Source: Diphasiastrum complanatum
Lineage: Eukaryota > Streptophyta > Lycopodiopsida > Lycopodiales > Lycopodiaceae
DNA length: 64,000 nucleotides
Assembly (NCBI GenBank): GCA_029204225.1
Contig: MU832547.1
Span: 1-64,000 of the forward strand
Reading direction: 5' to 3'
Shown piece after piece: positions 42,011 to 53,700 of the stretch. The notes beneath the pieces are model-generated. The model made no database searches. It saw only the letters and a list, made by a program, of their open reading frames with translations, and had not been told where the DNA came from. The first letter of the stretch is position 1, and every line of letters starts with the position of its first letter. The position numbers were made by a program, and so were the translations under genes.

Positions 42011-43972
42011 ATCTACAATGAACACTCAACCCATCAGTAGATCTCTATCTAATGGCTGTTTGCAGACAGTTTTGACACCCTTCATCCAACGAACTCTTCA
42101 TCTTTTGAAGGAAAATTCGCCTTTCTATAGACAGCCACTCTGTTTCTAACTACTGGCCTCTGTGGCAACATTCCATTGGTCTGCCAATGCCCTATTCCAG
42201 ATGTCAAATGTTGATTTGCTCTCATTCTTGAAGCAGTTTGCAGTGTCTCTTCTCTCTAGCATGGATTCCTCTGGCTATATCATGCCAAACTTATGCTATT
42301 GTAAATCATTTAGACACAATGTAGAACAGAGGCTCAGAAGCTCTGTTGGTGCTTTAATGTAGATTTACTGCTTTTGCTATTCATCTACAAGATCAGAACC
42401 TTTGTGTTCTCAGATTCTTGTATAGAGGTGTAGCAATCCCTCTACTTTGTAGTGTCTAGACTGTATTGCACATATCTTTGAAATCTGCAAATGGTGAATA
42501 CAGATAATGTAAATCTGAGTGTTCTGAATCACACACAACTTGTTTCTACTGTGAATACCTTCTATGCTTTTCATGGTGATTCATCTTGGTAATAGAAAGT
42601 TTATGGCAATGTATTGTTTGTGCCTATACACAGTGTTTGGACTGGAATCGTCTAGTGAAGTGTCTCTAGCCTTCAATCTTGTGATTTGCGTAGATCATAG
42701 GAGTTAGATTTATGATAAGCTACTTTCAAGATAATGGAAACACTGTGTGGCTTTTCCTTTTGCCGAAGTATTTGCTTTCTTGAGTTCACTCCCATTTGAA
42801 TCTGAAAACCATAATGAAGTATTCAGTATTTTTCTCCTGGGTGTTTTGTTTTCTTTGAAAGGTTGTTCTGGCAGCCCCTTGTTGAAACATCTGTTGATGA
42901 CCAGACTACAAACATTTTCTATTCCACTCCATTCATTCTTAGTTATTTCTGGTTTTGCACTAATAGTGACAGTATTAGCCTTTTTATAGCTCTCTAGTAG
43001 GAACGATACCCGTTTATACTACAAATATCTATCATTTTACTGTTGGTATGTTGCGACATATACCAATGTTGGTGCCGTTGCCGGGGAGCAATGCCAAATA
43101 AGATGTTCTATCACTATTCTGATTTTTGTTTCTATTTTTCATATTCACAGGTTACTGTTTCGATTCTTCAAGTATTTCAGAAGGGGAATAGTGAAATCTG
43201 AGTTTCATCCACCCTGCTCTTTCCTCTGGATCTAGCAGTGACAACAAGTATTGACAGTCACTAACGACATCCTACAGGAAGTTTTAGCACAGTTCCACAG
43301 TTGTTTTTTATGTATCTTGTGCAAACAGTTATGAGGCATCTCCAAAGCTCTAGCGACAATCTCCAAGAATCTAGAAAGCGGCTATCTACAATGAACACTC
43401 AACCCATCAGCAGATCTCTATCTAATGGCTGTTTGCAGACAGTTTTGACACCCTTCATCCAACGACCTCTTCATCTTTCGAAGGGCAATTCGCCTTTCTA
43501 TAGACAGCCACTCTGTTTCCTAACTACTGGCCTCTGTGGCAGCATTCCATTGGTCTGCCAATGCCCTGTTCCAGATGTCAAATGTTGATTTGCTCTCATT
43601 CTTGAAGCAGTTTGCAGTGTCTCTTCTCTCTAGCACGAATTTCTCTAGCTATATCATGCCAGGCTTATGCTATTGTAAATCATTCAAACACAATGTAGAA
43701 CAGAGGCTCAGAAGCTCTGTTGGTGCTTTAATGTAGATTTACTACTTTTGCTATTCATCTACGAGATCAGAACCTTTGTGTTCTCAGATTCTTGTATAGA
43801 GGTGTAGCAATCCCTCTACTTTGCAGTGTCTAGATTGTATTGCACATATCTTTGTACTCTGCAAATGGTGAATACAGATAATGTAAATTTGAGTATTTTG
43901 AATCACACACAACTTGTTTCTACTGTGAATACCTTCTGTGCTTTTCATGGCGATTCATTTTGGTAATAGAGT
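42011..43972 (+). mobile_element. TRIM/LARD-like gypsy LTR block with direct repeats
   Basis: A segment of about 585 bases starting GGCTATCTACAATGAACACT occurs at about 42011-42593 and again at 43379-43972. After the first copy the sequence runs on to an LTR end TTGCGACA at 43058, followed by a tRNA-Asp primer site and about 290 bases of leader. One reading is a 1.05-kb 5' LTR, primer site, very short interior and a truncated 3' LTR, that is, a non-coding derivative. No coding domain lies between. The left edge abuts the RT of copia G without a recognised target duplication. Short hydrophobic frames here are shared between LTR copies and carry no signature. Confidence 0.6.
43069..43088 (+). 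other. Gypsy primer binding site (tRNA-Asp type)
   Basis: TTGGTGCCGTTGCCGGGGAG differs by one base from the Tat/Athila consensus. It lies 10 bases after the LTR end GCGACA, so the LTR direction here is plus. Confidence 0.85.
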
Positions 43973-44180
43973 TTCATTTTTCTCTTGTTTATTTTTTTCT
44001 GTGTTAGCACAGATGCTAACATTGATCGAATGCGGATCCTAGATAAGAAATTCAATGCATGTTGGTAGAAAAAAGATAAATGCAAGAACACATGCAGACA
44101 AGCAGAATCACAGAGAATGAAAAGATGGACTGTAAGACACAAATCTGTGAGCGAAATTAAAGAAGATTATAAGTAGTAGA

Positions 44181-45300
44181 GGCGCCAATGTTTGCTGATT
44201 TTTTGTCTTGCTCTCTACACGTTTTTTCTGACAATGAAGACAGGTTCCTATCAGCCTACAACCGATAGGGTCCTGCTATTCTTCTCAACTCTACGGTTTG
44301 CAGTATAATGGTGGTGCAATGGTGATGTACCCCGCCTGTCAATCAATACATCTACGACCTGATCTTGATCCTAACTGATAATGGATGCTCAACTTGAATT
44401 TGGATCTATCAGAATTCGAATCTCTACATTCTACAGTCTGTTTCAAATATTTCTTAGATTTTTACAGATTGCAGATTATTACTAATCTAAACTAACAAAG
44501 AACAGTAGATAAAAATGAAATTAATCCTACTGAAAAACATCAAAATAGCAAAACCAAATCGAACGAAGAACTAAAAAAGTGCTTCTCAATCAATATTTGT
44601 GACAAGAACTCCTCAGGGAGTCAAGCACAAAGCAACATCAGATTAGAGTGACTATGATCTACCACCAAGCCCTGCACATCTACCTGATTCTAAACACAAA
44701 TCCAAACTTGAAGAGGAAGAATCAACAAAACATATTCATACACAAGTACCCAAACTCAATGCATGAAAATGGAGCATAGATTGAAATGCAAATGGAGGGA
44801 TTTTCAGTATTTATTCATAGAACCAACTTAAGTCAATATAAGAACTAAAACTTAACACCATCGATGATATGATAAGCTTCACATCCAGTGTCTAGTAATT
44901 TTTTCTTGGTATGGCATGTATGGTCAGCATTGGATCCAGGGGTAGAAAGAAGCCTCTTTTGGCCTATGATAACATGGTTTTTTCATGAATGATACTCAAC
45001 TAGAGATGCGACTATTTGCTGGATGTTTTGCCCACTTTTTTATGCAGCTCTTATATTGCTTTAGATAACCCATAGAAATGTACTAATAATCAACATGAAA
45101 TATTGCTCTTTTATGCATGATTTATGATAGTTTTTCAATGAGGATTGAAGCTGTATGGATAGCGATTTACCAACATTCATTATTCTACATAAAATATGTC
45201 TTTTCTTTGATAATTGGCAAAATGGATCATAGGGCTATTTTTAATGTTGCACATTTTTGGATTTTCTAGATATTTTTGTATGTCTTTTTTGAGTGAAACA
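44181..45300 (-). mobile_element. Gypsy-type primer site and LTR (truncated)
   Basis: GGCGCCAA at 44181 is the core of a minus-strand tRNA-Asp primer site; the LTR would begin TGTTTGCTG at 44189. The block TATAATGGTGGTGCAATGGTGATGTACCC shortly after recurs near 20070. To about 45300 no gene is visible, and the outer LTR end is not recognised. Part of this stretch may simply be spacer. Confidence 0.4.
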
Positions 45301-45464
45301 AGATCAGAGAATGGAGGGTGATCGAAATCTGATCCAGATCAAACAAAAAAGAGAAGCGAAATAAACTCAGTAAAGAAAGTAATTGGGAGAGATCAATGGA
45401 TTTTGATGGTAAGTCAAATCAAATCTATCACAAAAAATTTGCAATTGCTCTGATGGCGTGTAAT

Positions 45465-45965
45465 GGGTAGGTGCGAGTAATAGTGCGAGTAATTTTAATG
45501 ACTCACCGAGCTATCTATATACTGTGAATAATGATCAAAACTTATTATAAAAGCATGAGTATAGAGGAGCAGTTGGAGAGTAATATTGGTGAGTAATCAA
45601 AAAAAATTTAATCACCGATCTGCCAGATAAAAATTCAAGTATTGTACTTGAAATTATACGAATGGCGACAAAACGAAAAATTCAAATCTGTGAGAAATGT
45701 CATGGGTAATTTGTTGTTACTTGTCGAGCTCTTGGATCAATAATTTGAGGTTTCTGAGCATATTGTAAAAGTGGCGAGAAAAGAAATGGAGGGAAACTCC
45801 TGATTTTTAAATCAATGAGTAATCAGGATGGCGAGTAATCATATCATTACTTGCCGAGCTATCGATGAAACGTCTGACTTTGCTGTGCTCACTAGCAAAG
45901 TGGTGAGAAATAAAAATTATAGAAACTTGCAAAACAAAGAAGGACGAGTAATAAACCTGTAAAAA
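45465..45965 (-). repeat. Degenerate tandem repeat next to a gypsy primer site
   Basis: Three to four diverged units, each with GCGAGTAAT, an ACTYRCCGAGCTATCRAT-like phrase and GTGGYGAGAAAWRAAA, can be traced at about 45470-45600, 45690-45820 and 45830-45960. Unit length varies from about 135 to 220 bases. On the minus strand this is the leader just downstream of the primer site at 46031. Confidence 0.5.
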
Positions 45966-46030
45966 ATGAGCAAAAATGACAAAAAAAAAAAATACAACAA
46001 AAATTCACTCCAAAGACTTTTTAACATTGT

Positions 46031-46560
46031 CTCCTTGGCAATGGTGCCAAAAGAATGTTGGATCCTTTTTGTGCCTCTCTACGTATGTGGATATAGAAGG
46101 CAAAGAAGGGGTTTATGGATCTCCAACCGGATGAGCATCACGTGTAGTATTGGCTATCGATCCAATGGGGAGAGAGTAAACAAGGTAGTGACATTGAGGA
46201 CCTAGGCTAGCTAAGGTGTCAAGCTTAGCGATGGATCTAAACGTGGGATAAGCCTAGATTTTAGGTGATTTTCATTCTCTTGCCTCTTTCTTTTTGTTCT
46301 TTTCTATTTTCTTGGTTGTTTTTCTCTGGTGTGGTTTTTTTTGGCCTAGACATCCTTGGCGGCTCTAGATCTTCTCCTCAAGAGGTTGATCTTCTCAAGT
46401 TAAGCGAACAAACTTACCTAAGGACCTTATCACTCAATGTTTTGGATCTAACACATATTTTGGTTGTGGATTAGTTTTAGAAACTAATTGAAATGAGTGC
46501 TTGTGCTAATGATAGTTCTTGATTGTGATAGCATGAATAAAAAATAACATGATCGGGCAT
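46031..46560 (-). mobile_element. Gypsy-type primer site and LTR
   Basis: On the minus strand TTTTGGCACCATTGCCAAGG (46033-46052) is a diverged tRNA-Asp primer site. The LTR starts TGTTGGATCC at 46056. The LTR interior has no gene. The right end is not fixed; the sequence up to about 46560 lies before a separate (CT)n tract. Confidence 0.5.
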
Positions 46561-46635
46561 TCATCATTCACAAATGGATATCACATACACACAAAAGAGG
46601 AGGTCCTTAGACAATTAATAGTACTAGGAGGAGAT

Positions 46636-46787
<152 letters not shown>

Positions 46788-46849
46788 GGACTCTTCTTTA
46801 TCAAAAGTTACCACCCTTGACCATGTTATTAATAAACATATATGATTTG

Positions 46850-47081
46850 ATGGTCCTAACCTTTGTTGCCAACCCAACCATATATGATACTTTTCAAAAA
46901 ATGTTTTCCCACCGATTTTGGCTGAAAGGGAGCTTCCACGATACTTCTTGCGAAACCACTATATGTAGCTTGTTCTCGAATGAGTTTTTTCTACTATACG
47001 GTGAGAAGAAGGTTGGAAGATATGCTCACGATAGAGATTGTGCCCTCCCTGCCTTGAAGTCATCTGCTTCTACTCTACGGT
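46850..47081 (+). other. Exon-like open stretch, protein not recognised
   Basis: An open frame follows the (CT)n tract with FWLKGSFHDTSCETTIC, NEFFLLYGEKKVGRYAHDRD and ALKSSASTLR, and reaches a possible 5' splice site GTATGT at 47082. The composition is less AT-rich than the surroundings. No family is recognised and the upstream boundary is unclear. The phase at 47081 does not fit directly with the next exon-like block at 48024, so an intermediate exon would be needed. It could be chance. Confidence 0.25.
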
Positions 47082-47180
47082 ATGTGGTTCTGCTCATTTC
47101 ATATCATTGCTTTCATCTCTTTTTGCTACATATGAATGGTATCAAGCTTTCTGGGTGATAAACATGATGGTATGAATCCG

Positions 47181-47515
47181 TTGTCCAGCAATGAATCGAC
47201 GAGGGTTCATACAAATTTTTTGTATGGCATTTTCTTTAAGTACTATCCGCTGTCAACGATGGACCAGCGATGAAACATGCTCAACTGTGAAGAAGCTTTT
47301 TGAAGATATATGAGTTGCTGTCCAACGATGGACCTGCAATGATTTGTCTTGAGTTAGATACGCAAAAAATGGACATATATGGCAAGTTGTCCAGCGATGG
47401 ACCAGCGATGAACCAATGCTTCCTTCCACATACTTTGTAATGCATGATAATGATAGGTATGCATCACTTATGGTAGGATGAGACAAAAGCTTCTAAATGA
47501 TCAGCGATGAAGCAC
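47181..47515 (+). repeat. 69-bp minisatellite, four to five units
   Basis: The phrase GTCCAGCGATGGACCAGCGATGAA, with changes, recurs at about 47181, 47249, 47318 and 47387, spaced 68-69 bases, with a weak fifth unit at about 47497. The units have no common open frame. Each unit holds a small self-complementary GTCCA...TGGAC element. Confidence 0.75.
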
Positions 47516-48023
47516 TTCGTACCTTTGGTTGTGTGGATTCAAACTCCTTATCATAGATATGAAAGGATGAAAGTGTGGTTTGATAACTACAGTATACAAC
47601 AGGCTTTACTATCCTTCAAAGGACAATATGAATGTTTGGTTTTTCCATAAGTAACGAAAGGTTACATACATACCTCAAAGATGAAACCATTGTAGTATCA
47701 TGTTATTATACAAAAGATACAACTCAAACACTGGAACGTTCTGATTATGATTAATATACCTCATGCTTTAACCTGTTTTGCTATCATACTTTTGAATGAC
47801 TGCTATTTCAAAGGGAATACTACTGTGTCTAAGCACTAACAAATAAAACTTGCGCTCTTTGTAGCATCGAATATTACTACTATTTTCATTTTCGATTAGG
47901 TTCAATTTTGAAGCATAAAGCTATAAGCGTTTGCACAGGTATGCACATTAAACCATTCGCTTCATACTTATATAAGCAATGAGTGATATGCTCTCCTTAA
48001 CGTGTTTATTATCGCTTTCACAG

Positions 48024-49127
48024 TAGCTGACAATAATGTTATGAACGGTTTAAGTCTAAGGAAGGCAAGAGCAATCGAGGGACTAAACATGGCATCCTCA
48101 CAAGAAACCACTGCTACAATCATCCAGGTATGAGTTTTTCGAACAGTTTTCAGACTTTGCAAGCATCACCTAGGCTCGAAAGGTAAGGTGTCATATATTC
48201 CATTCTAGGTGACTAATAATGATCCTAAATACAAAAACTAGTTGGTTTCTACTCTGTTCGACTATATCACTTCATAAATAATGAAAATTTCTGCGTATAA
48301 TGACACCCATGCTGTCTTGAAGCAAGGTTTCTCTTCAAATTACTTGGACAGCATGGATTTGTGTAAGATAAACGGTTCTTACAAAAGGATTAGAATGGCA
48401 CAGATCTGCCCTACTACCTTGTAAAAATCATGAGAACCTCATCAATAAAATGAAGCCTATCCGATACAAGGTCTTAAAAAACCACAGGTTGGGTATGGAG
48501 TTATGATAAATGTAAGTTCACTTGTAACTACACTATTCAACCATGTCTTGTGCAAATTTATTATCCATTCAGTTGTCATATCAGATTATGGTGAGATACG
48601 ATTGGAAAGCATGGATATGCTCAGGAGTATGGACAGTAGTGCGTGACGTTTCTTAAGTCACCAGGATTAGAATAGCATGGATTTGCTCTGACACCGGCAC
48701 ACGTGTCCACACCATTTCTTTTAGCAATAAGCAATATATACGGTGAAAACTTTTCATACTTTTGTTGTAAACGAAATGAACTGATACAGACCAATGCCCA
48801 AAAATTGATCAGCATGGCACTTGCCCTGATACGGTAACGGAGGGGCTTGGCCTATCGCTAGAAAATCGTCTTTGTGTTTGGGAAGACTGAACTATGTTTT
48901 AAAATGCTATTTATGCTGATAAGTAGTATAACTTCTTTTGGACATTGATAACAACTAACACTCAACTATGACACCTGTCTTCCCATTGTACTAACTCGTG
49001 TGATTTTGTGTTGTGGGATGGTGGCAGGTATCACCTGGACGCTTTGAGAGTGGTTATGCTATATGGTGCTTTACTGTATTGTATTTTACTTTTCAGCTTT
49101 ATTGTACCTTGTTGGTTTATGAATAAA
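48024..49127 (+). other. Two phase-compatible exon-like blocks with poly(A) signal
   Basis: Block 1, 48024-48127, follows TTTCACAG and precedes GTATGA; it encodes DNNVMNGLSLRKARAIEG and SSQETTATIIQ. Block 2 starts at 49028 after GGTGGCAG, in the same phase, and encodes VSPGRFESGYAIWCF before a stop at 49123 that overlaps AATAAA (49122-49127), a possible polyadenylation signal. The putative intron is about 900 bases. In that intron a phrase near AGCATGGATTTGCTCTGACA recurs four or five times (48349-48825), so it holds repeats. No family is recognised. This may be a host gene 3' end, a captured gene piece, or chance splice sites. Confidence 0.3.
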
Positions 49128-49129
49128 GG

Positions 49130-49790
49130 CTTCAAAGGGTCTGGTCTTGCTTTGTCAAGAGGAACTATGTGAAATTGTGTATCTCTCTCTCTCCATTCTT
49201 TGCAAATGAAAAAAGTAATCACAAAAATGGTGTCACATGCCATTATATAGATAATACTAGGGTTAGGATTTTTGGTAAACACAATGCCACGTGCCTTAAC
49301 AACTTGACTTTTTTGAAAAAATTTAAACCAAATTCATTTTTAACTACTTGGGTCCCTTTTTATTTGGGCCCATTTGAGAGCTATTCTACCTCTAATTCTC
49401 GTGCCTTTGGCTTGCGAATGCATTGCACCTTCTACGAGTGTTTCACTTTATATGTCCAGTAGATCTAATAAATGGTGTTGACTTGGCCATATTCTTGTTC
49501 TTATCACCGTAAAGTATGTTTGTGAGGCATTGGGCTTTGTTTTCACTTGTTGGACGGTTCGCTACTTGTCGACTTCATTGGTGGTGACACTCCTAGTAGA
49601 TATGGGTTCTGGAGCTCCCTTGTCGGTATTTTGTTGACACTCTCTTGTAGTTCCAAGGTTGATTCCTCCTTGAGATATTCATCGTTCGATTTGCAAGATC
49701 TAGAATCCCATTAGATGATTCGTGTGAAAATCTTTATGGGAATATTCTAACAACTTAGTTATGATTCTTCTTACAAGACTTGAGCCATGA
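49130..49790. other. Spacer without recognisable gene
   Basis: No conserved frame. A CT-rich run at about 49181-49197 and an AT-rich stretch are all that stands out. Confidence 0.35.
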
Positions 49791-51383
49791 CATCTCAAAC
49801 TTCATTTGAGAATTCTATTATTCTATGGCATCAAAGATTAGAACATTTCAATATGAGAAGCCTAATATACATGTAGTAAAACCAAATGATTTTAGTATAT
49901 GCAGATCTTCTTCCGCTTACAAGTGTGAATTCTATATTCTAGGCAAGCATGCAAGAAGTAGAGACTCTAAGCATCAAGCTCATAGAGCTTCTAACCTTTT
50001 TGGCTTAATCAATTTGGATATTTGTGGGCCAATGCAAACTACCTCTATTATAGGTGCTCAATATTTCATTACCTTCATTGATGATTATTCAAAACAGACC
50101 ATTGTCATATTTCTAGAGGCACAATTTGAGGCATTCCAATGTTTCAAAGAATTCAAGCAGCTTGTAGACAAGAAGAAAGATCAAGGAACTATGCATAGAT
50201 GGTGGGGGAGTACATCTCCATAGAAATGATCAACTTTCTTTCAACAAATTGAATTTAGAGGCAACTCACAGCTCACTGTAGCTCTTGACAAAATAGATTT
50301 CCTAAGTGAAAAAATCAGATTCTAATAAACTCTGCAAATGCTATGTTGGCACATTCAAAGTTACCCAATCATTTGTGTATTGAAATAGTACTTCTTGCTT
50401 CTTATCTCCTAAATCAATTAAGCACAAAATTAGTGGATGGAAAGAAACCTAAAGAAGCTTGATTAGATATCAAACCTTCGATTAGATATTGCAAAAAATT
50501 TGGATATATATCTTATGTTCAAACTCCACACAAGCTTAGAAAGAAGCTTGATCTAGCTAGCATTAAGTCCATTTTCATTGGTTACTCCACATTACATAAA
50601 GGCTACAAGCTTTATGATCTACAATACAAAAAAGTATATATTAGTAGAGATGTTATCTTCTTAGAAGATAAAGTTTTCATATTTTAAATCAAAATTAGCC
50701 TATTGATAATTTTGAATCCTTTTCTTATTCCTATGCAGATCATCTATAGTCCATCAAGTTCTGATATACCTTCTACAAGTTATGATCCTCAAGCAAAAAC
50801 AATCATATCAGATGTTGAGTCCAAAGAGACTCATACAACCCTTTGAAGGTCAACTAGAGTTCAACATCCACTTAGTATGTTTTCTTTTCAAGCATTTTAA
50901 ACATATGTAGAAGAGCCTCAAACATTTTCAAAAGCTATGTCAGACACTAATTCAGATAAGTAGAGAGAAGCCATGGAATCTATATATAGCTCACTCATTA
51001 ACAATGAGACTTGGACTCTTACTGACCTTCCTAAAGACAAAAGAGTTATTAACTACAATTCAAGAAGAAATTCCATCTTAATGGAACTATTACCAAATGG
51101 AAAGCTATATTGGTGGCCAGAGGATTCTCAAATCTCAAAAGTAGACTATATTGAGACATTTAGTCCAGTAGCCAAAATCACTTCAATGAGAGCATTTCTT
51201 GCCATTGCTGTTGTAGAAAATCTAGAAGTGTATCAAACAAAAATTTACACTAACTTTATTAACGGTTTTAGGAAGAAATTTACGAAGTAGCTAGAAGGAT
51301 TCACTTACTCAAATGTAGAAGACAAATTTTGTAGAATTCACAAGGCCCTATATGGGCTTAAATAGGCTCCAAGGGCTTGGTTA
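49790..51383 (+). pseudogene. Copia H: integrase to RT
   Basis: In order: IILWHQRLEHFNMRSL (integrase zinc His, about 49813), CEFYILGKHARS (about 49925), NLDICGPMQTTS (first Asp, about 50010), YFITFIDDYSK (about 50060), FEAFQCFKEFKQLV, an interrupted core with no clear second Asp, MLAHSKLPNHL (about 50340), KPSIRYCKKFGYISYVQTP, KSIFIGYSTLHKGYKLYD (about 50565-50620), VYISRDVIFLED, and RT REAMESIYSSLINNETWTLTDLPKDKRVI (about 50965-51045), VDYIETFSPVAKITSMRAFLAIAV (about 51143), LEVYQTKIYTNFINGF and ALYGLK-stop-APRAW (about 51343-51380). The Gln of YGLKQAP is a TAG. Homology stops sharply at 51383, where unrelated sequence begins with AGGCCCGTTTGATCC. Confidence 0.85.
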
Positions 51384-51949
51384 TAGGCCCGTTTGATCCA
51401 ACCTAGTTTCTTCATATCTTCACGGCTGGTCACGGCCTCCTAGCAGTAGGTCTCGCTGTACCTGGGCGCTCCTGGCTATGGTTTTACAGATCCAAAAGAG
51501 CCTACCTAACAATGAAAAATCAACACTTTCCTCACTTGAAACCCTAGCTGCCAAGAAGGAGAGATATCTTGGACTATATTAAGTCTTATACTGAGATTTT
51601 TCTTGCAGCTTCCTAGCACACTGAGGTTGACTGGTAAACTTTTGCTTCAGACCGTTCGTCAAACAATGTCCGTTTGGATGCACACCAACTGTAAACACAA
51701 AGTAGCCTCTTTACGGAATCTCAGAATTCCGTTTTTCTGATTTTTAGATTTAGCTGACAGGACTTGCCTCCGAATCCGTCCACAGTTCCGAGCTTGGCAA
51801 GCCTCCGTATGCCAGAAACTGTGCACTAGTGCTTCACTTTTCGCTTTCTACCCGCCGTAAACCTTGAACTCTCTGTAAACTGTCCTCATGAAGCTCTCTT
51901 CAACAGCTACACTATACTGTGTTCACTCCCTGTACCGCTCTAATACCAA
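51384..51949 (-). other. Leader-like sequence ending in a copia primer site
   Basis: GC-richer than its neighbours, no conserved frame. On the minus strand TTGGTATTAGAGC (51937-51949) resembles the initiator-Met primer site with one change, so this stretch would be the leader of a minus-strand element whose coding part is missing or lost. Confidence 0.45.
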
Positions 51950-52222
51950 CTTAGAATTTGCTCCAAACAGGATTACACATCATGCAACACAGTAACACAG
52001 ACAGAAAGCACTCTCCACTCCAAGCTCACATAGCAACTGTATTTCTCAAAACCAAAATACACTGTACATATAGTTTTTCACTATGGCAACCCATGCATGG
52101 CCCAGGTTGTCGTTGACAGGATGTGTGTCCCGTCGACTCACCTCATGGCGAGGCCAACTAGTCCTTATCCACTGATAGGACCCACAGTACGGTAACACGG
52201 TAGCTCTACTTAAATTCTAACT
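51950..52222 (-). repeat. Possible short LTR next to the primer site
   Basis: Immediately right of the primer site a segment of about 272 bases begins TTAGAATTT and ends AAATTCTAA, an exact 9-bp inverted end. Standard LTRs end TG...CA, so either the ends are shifted by mutation or this is coincidence. No gene. Confidence 0.3.
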
Positions 52223-53480
52223 GCATACACCACGCCTATCGATTTGAATAAGAGTGGTGAGTTGAACGAGTTTGCTGATCCATAATCTTTTGTGATTAGA
52301 CTACAAGTTTTTTGGCAAACAATGAAGGTAACGTAACTATAAAATGGTCACAAAGAATAGTTTTTGACCAACCATTTACTGCACGTGGAAATATTTACTG
52401 CAAGGAAGTTGAAATTGGATTTTTTACTATTTTAAAGCATGTATATAGTTTCTAACTTGCACTCGTAAAATAGATAAAAATCATTTTACAAATTATCAGT
52501 CAGGCTTCAAATGCATTGTGATACACGTCAATGTGCCATTCTATTATGAGAGATCTCTATGTGCTCACACCTCCTTGGTATGTGCCATTCTATTATGAGA
52601 GACCTCTATGTGCTCACACCTCCTTGGTATGCAAGTGCACATACTTGAGAGGTATGCATACCTCCAAGAGAAATGCTCTCTCTCAACAACCTTTACAATG
52701 ATATTCATTTGGGATTTTGAACATAGAAACAAAAACTTGTTGAATTTATGAAATTGCTTGTCGTAAAAAAACAAGGTGATCTATACAGGACAAGAAGCTT
52801 TGCCTTATGCAAGGCATTAGAATTGTCAAGAAATCAAACCAAAACAAAAATTGCTTTTAAGAATATTTTTGAAAAAAAAACTCATTCATATGGTTTAAAC
52901 TAACCTAAAAATGACATTTCAACTTTTAGCAAATCTTCAAAGCGCCTTACCACTTGAAAGCTAAAAATTACCATGATGTAATGCCAAGTGCTCAAGTTTT
53001 GTGAGTATTTTGGCCCCCCCCCCAAAAAAAAAAAAACCATAATTTTGGACCATTTTTTAGTGACATATGGTATTTGTGTTAAGAGGTGGACAAGTAACTA
53101 TGGGGAAGTAGCCAGCCATGCAAAGCCCTATAGAGCCGACTACGTCCCACGGACATCCACCTCTCAACAATTCGTTATAAAAGCAACTAATAGTTGAGGA
53201 TATTTTGAATTTTTTAAACTACTAAAATTGCAAAATGGAACCCCGACAAAATGTCATATGTCCAGCTCCGCCCATATGGGCCTCGAGGATCTGTTACTCC
53301 TTACCAAGCAAAATCTCATCAAAGAGTGCTTCTCCCTAACAAGCTAATCTCAAATAAAAGGTTTAATCTCAAATAAAAGGTTTAGAATGCGTATGAAAAT
53401 TGGTCTCTCCTGCTTTGATTATTGAAGGATGGAAAACCATCAATGTACAAATAGATGAAAATGGAACATTGTTCCCCCTA
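52223..53480. other. Spacer with a 49-bp tandem duplication
   Basis: TGTGCCATTCTATTATGAGA starts a 49-base unit present twice in tandem (52532-52580 and 52581-52629) with one difference. A second small duplication, AATCTCAAATAAAAGGTTT, lies at about 53346-53384. A poly(C)/poly(A) run is at 53014-53036. GTAATGCCAAGTGCTCAAG near 52978 repeats the end of the inverted-repeat element at 5848. No gene is seen. Confidence 0.5.
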
Positions 53481-53484
53481 TCGA

Positions 53485-53700
53485 TCAATATCGCTGGGCC
53501 AGCTCCACGACGGACAATCGTATTATTTTCTGCGATTTGCTGAATGTATGATGTATGTAGACCACCTTTGTCTCTAGCATATTGTTGCTGAAGCGTGGCC
53601 GAATTTCAAAGTCAGGTGTGCAGTCTTCAATCGGATCTGCAATGAAGTAGACGGGCGATGGGTTTTGTATAGTACATGTCTGCACACGGAATTATCTCCA
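53485..53700 (-). other. Open frame of unknown nature
   Basis: 66 codons on the minus strand with PIEDCTPDFEIRPRFSNNML and VVYIHHTFSKSQKIIRL, in a segment richer in G+C than its surroundings. It has no stop for longer than chance would favour, but no family is recognised and no splice sites stand out clearly. It may be a piece of a host exon. Confidence 0.2.

Noticed and set aside
46900-47000. Heat-shock factor-like LPRYF motif in a second frame
   Set aside because: The frame has stops on both sides and no other HSF block follows; the match is only a few residues.
47181-47515. CRISPR-like array
   Set aside because: The repeats are diverged over the whole 69-base unit with no unique spacers, and the context is plant transposon DNA.
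51384-51400. Harbinger-type transposon end (AGGCCCGTTTGATCC) at the break of copia H
   Set aside because: No inverted partner and no TTA/TAA duplication could be found within several kb.
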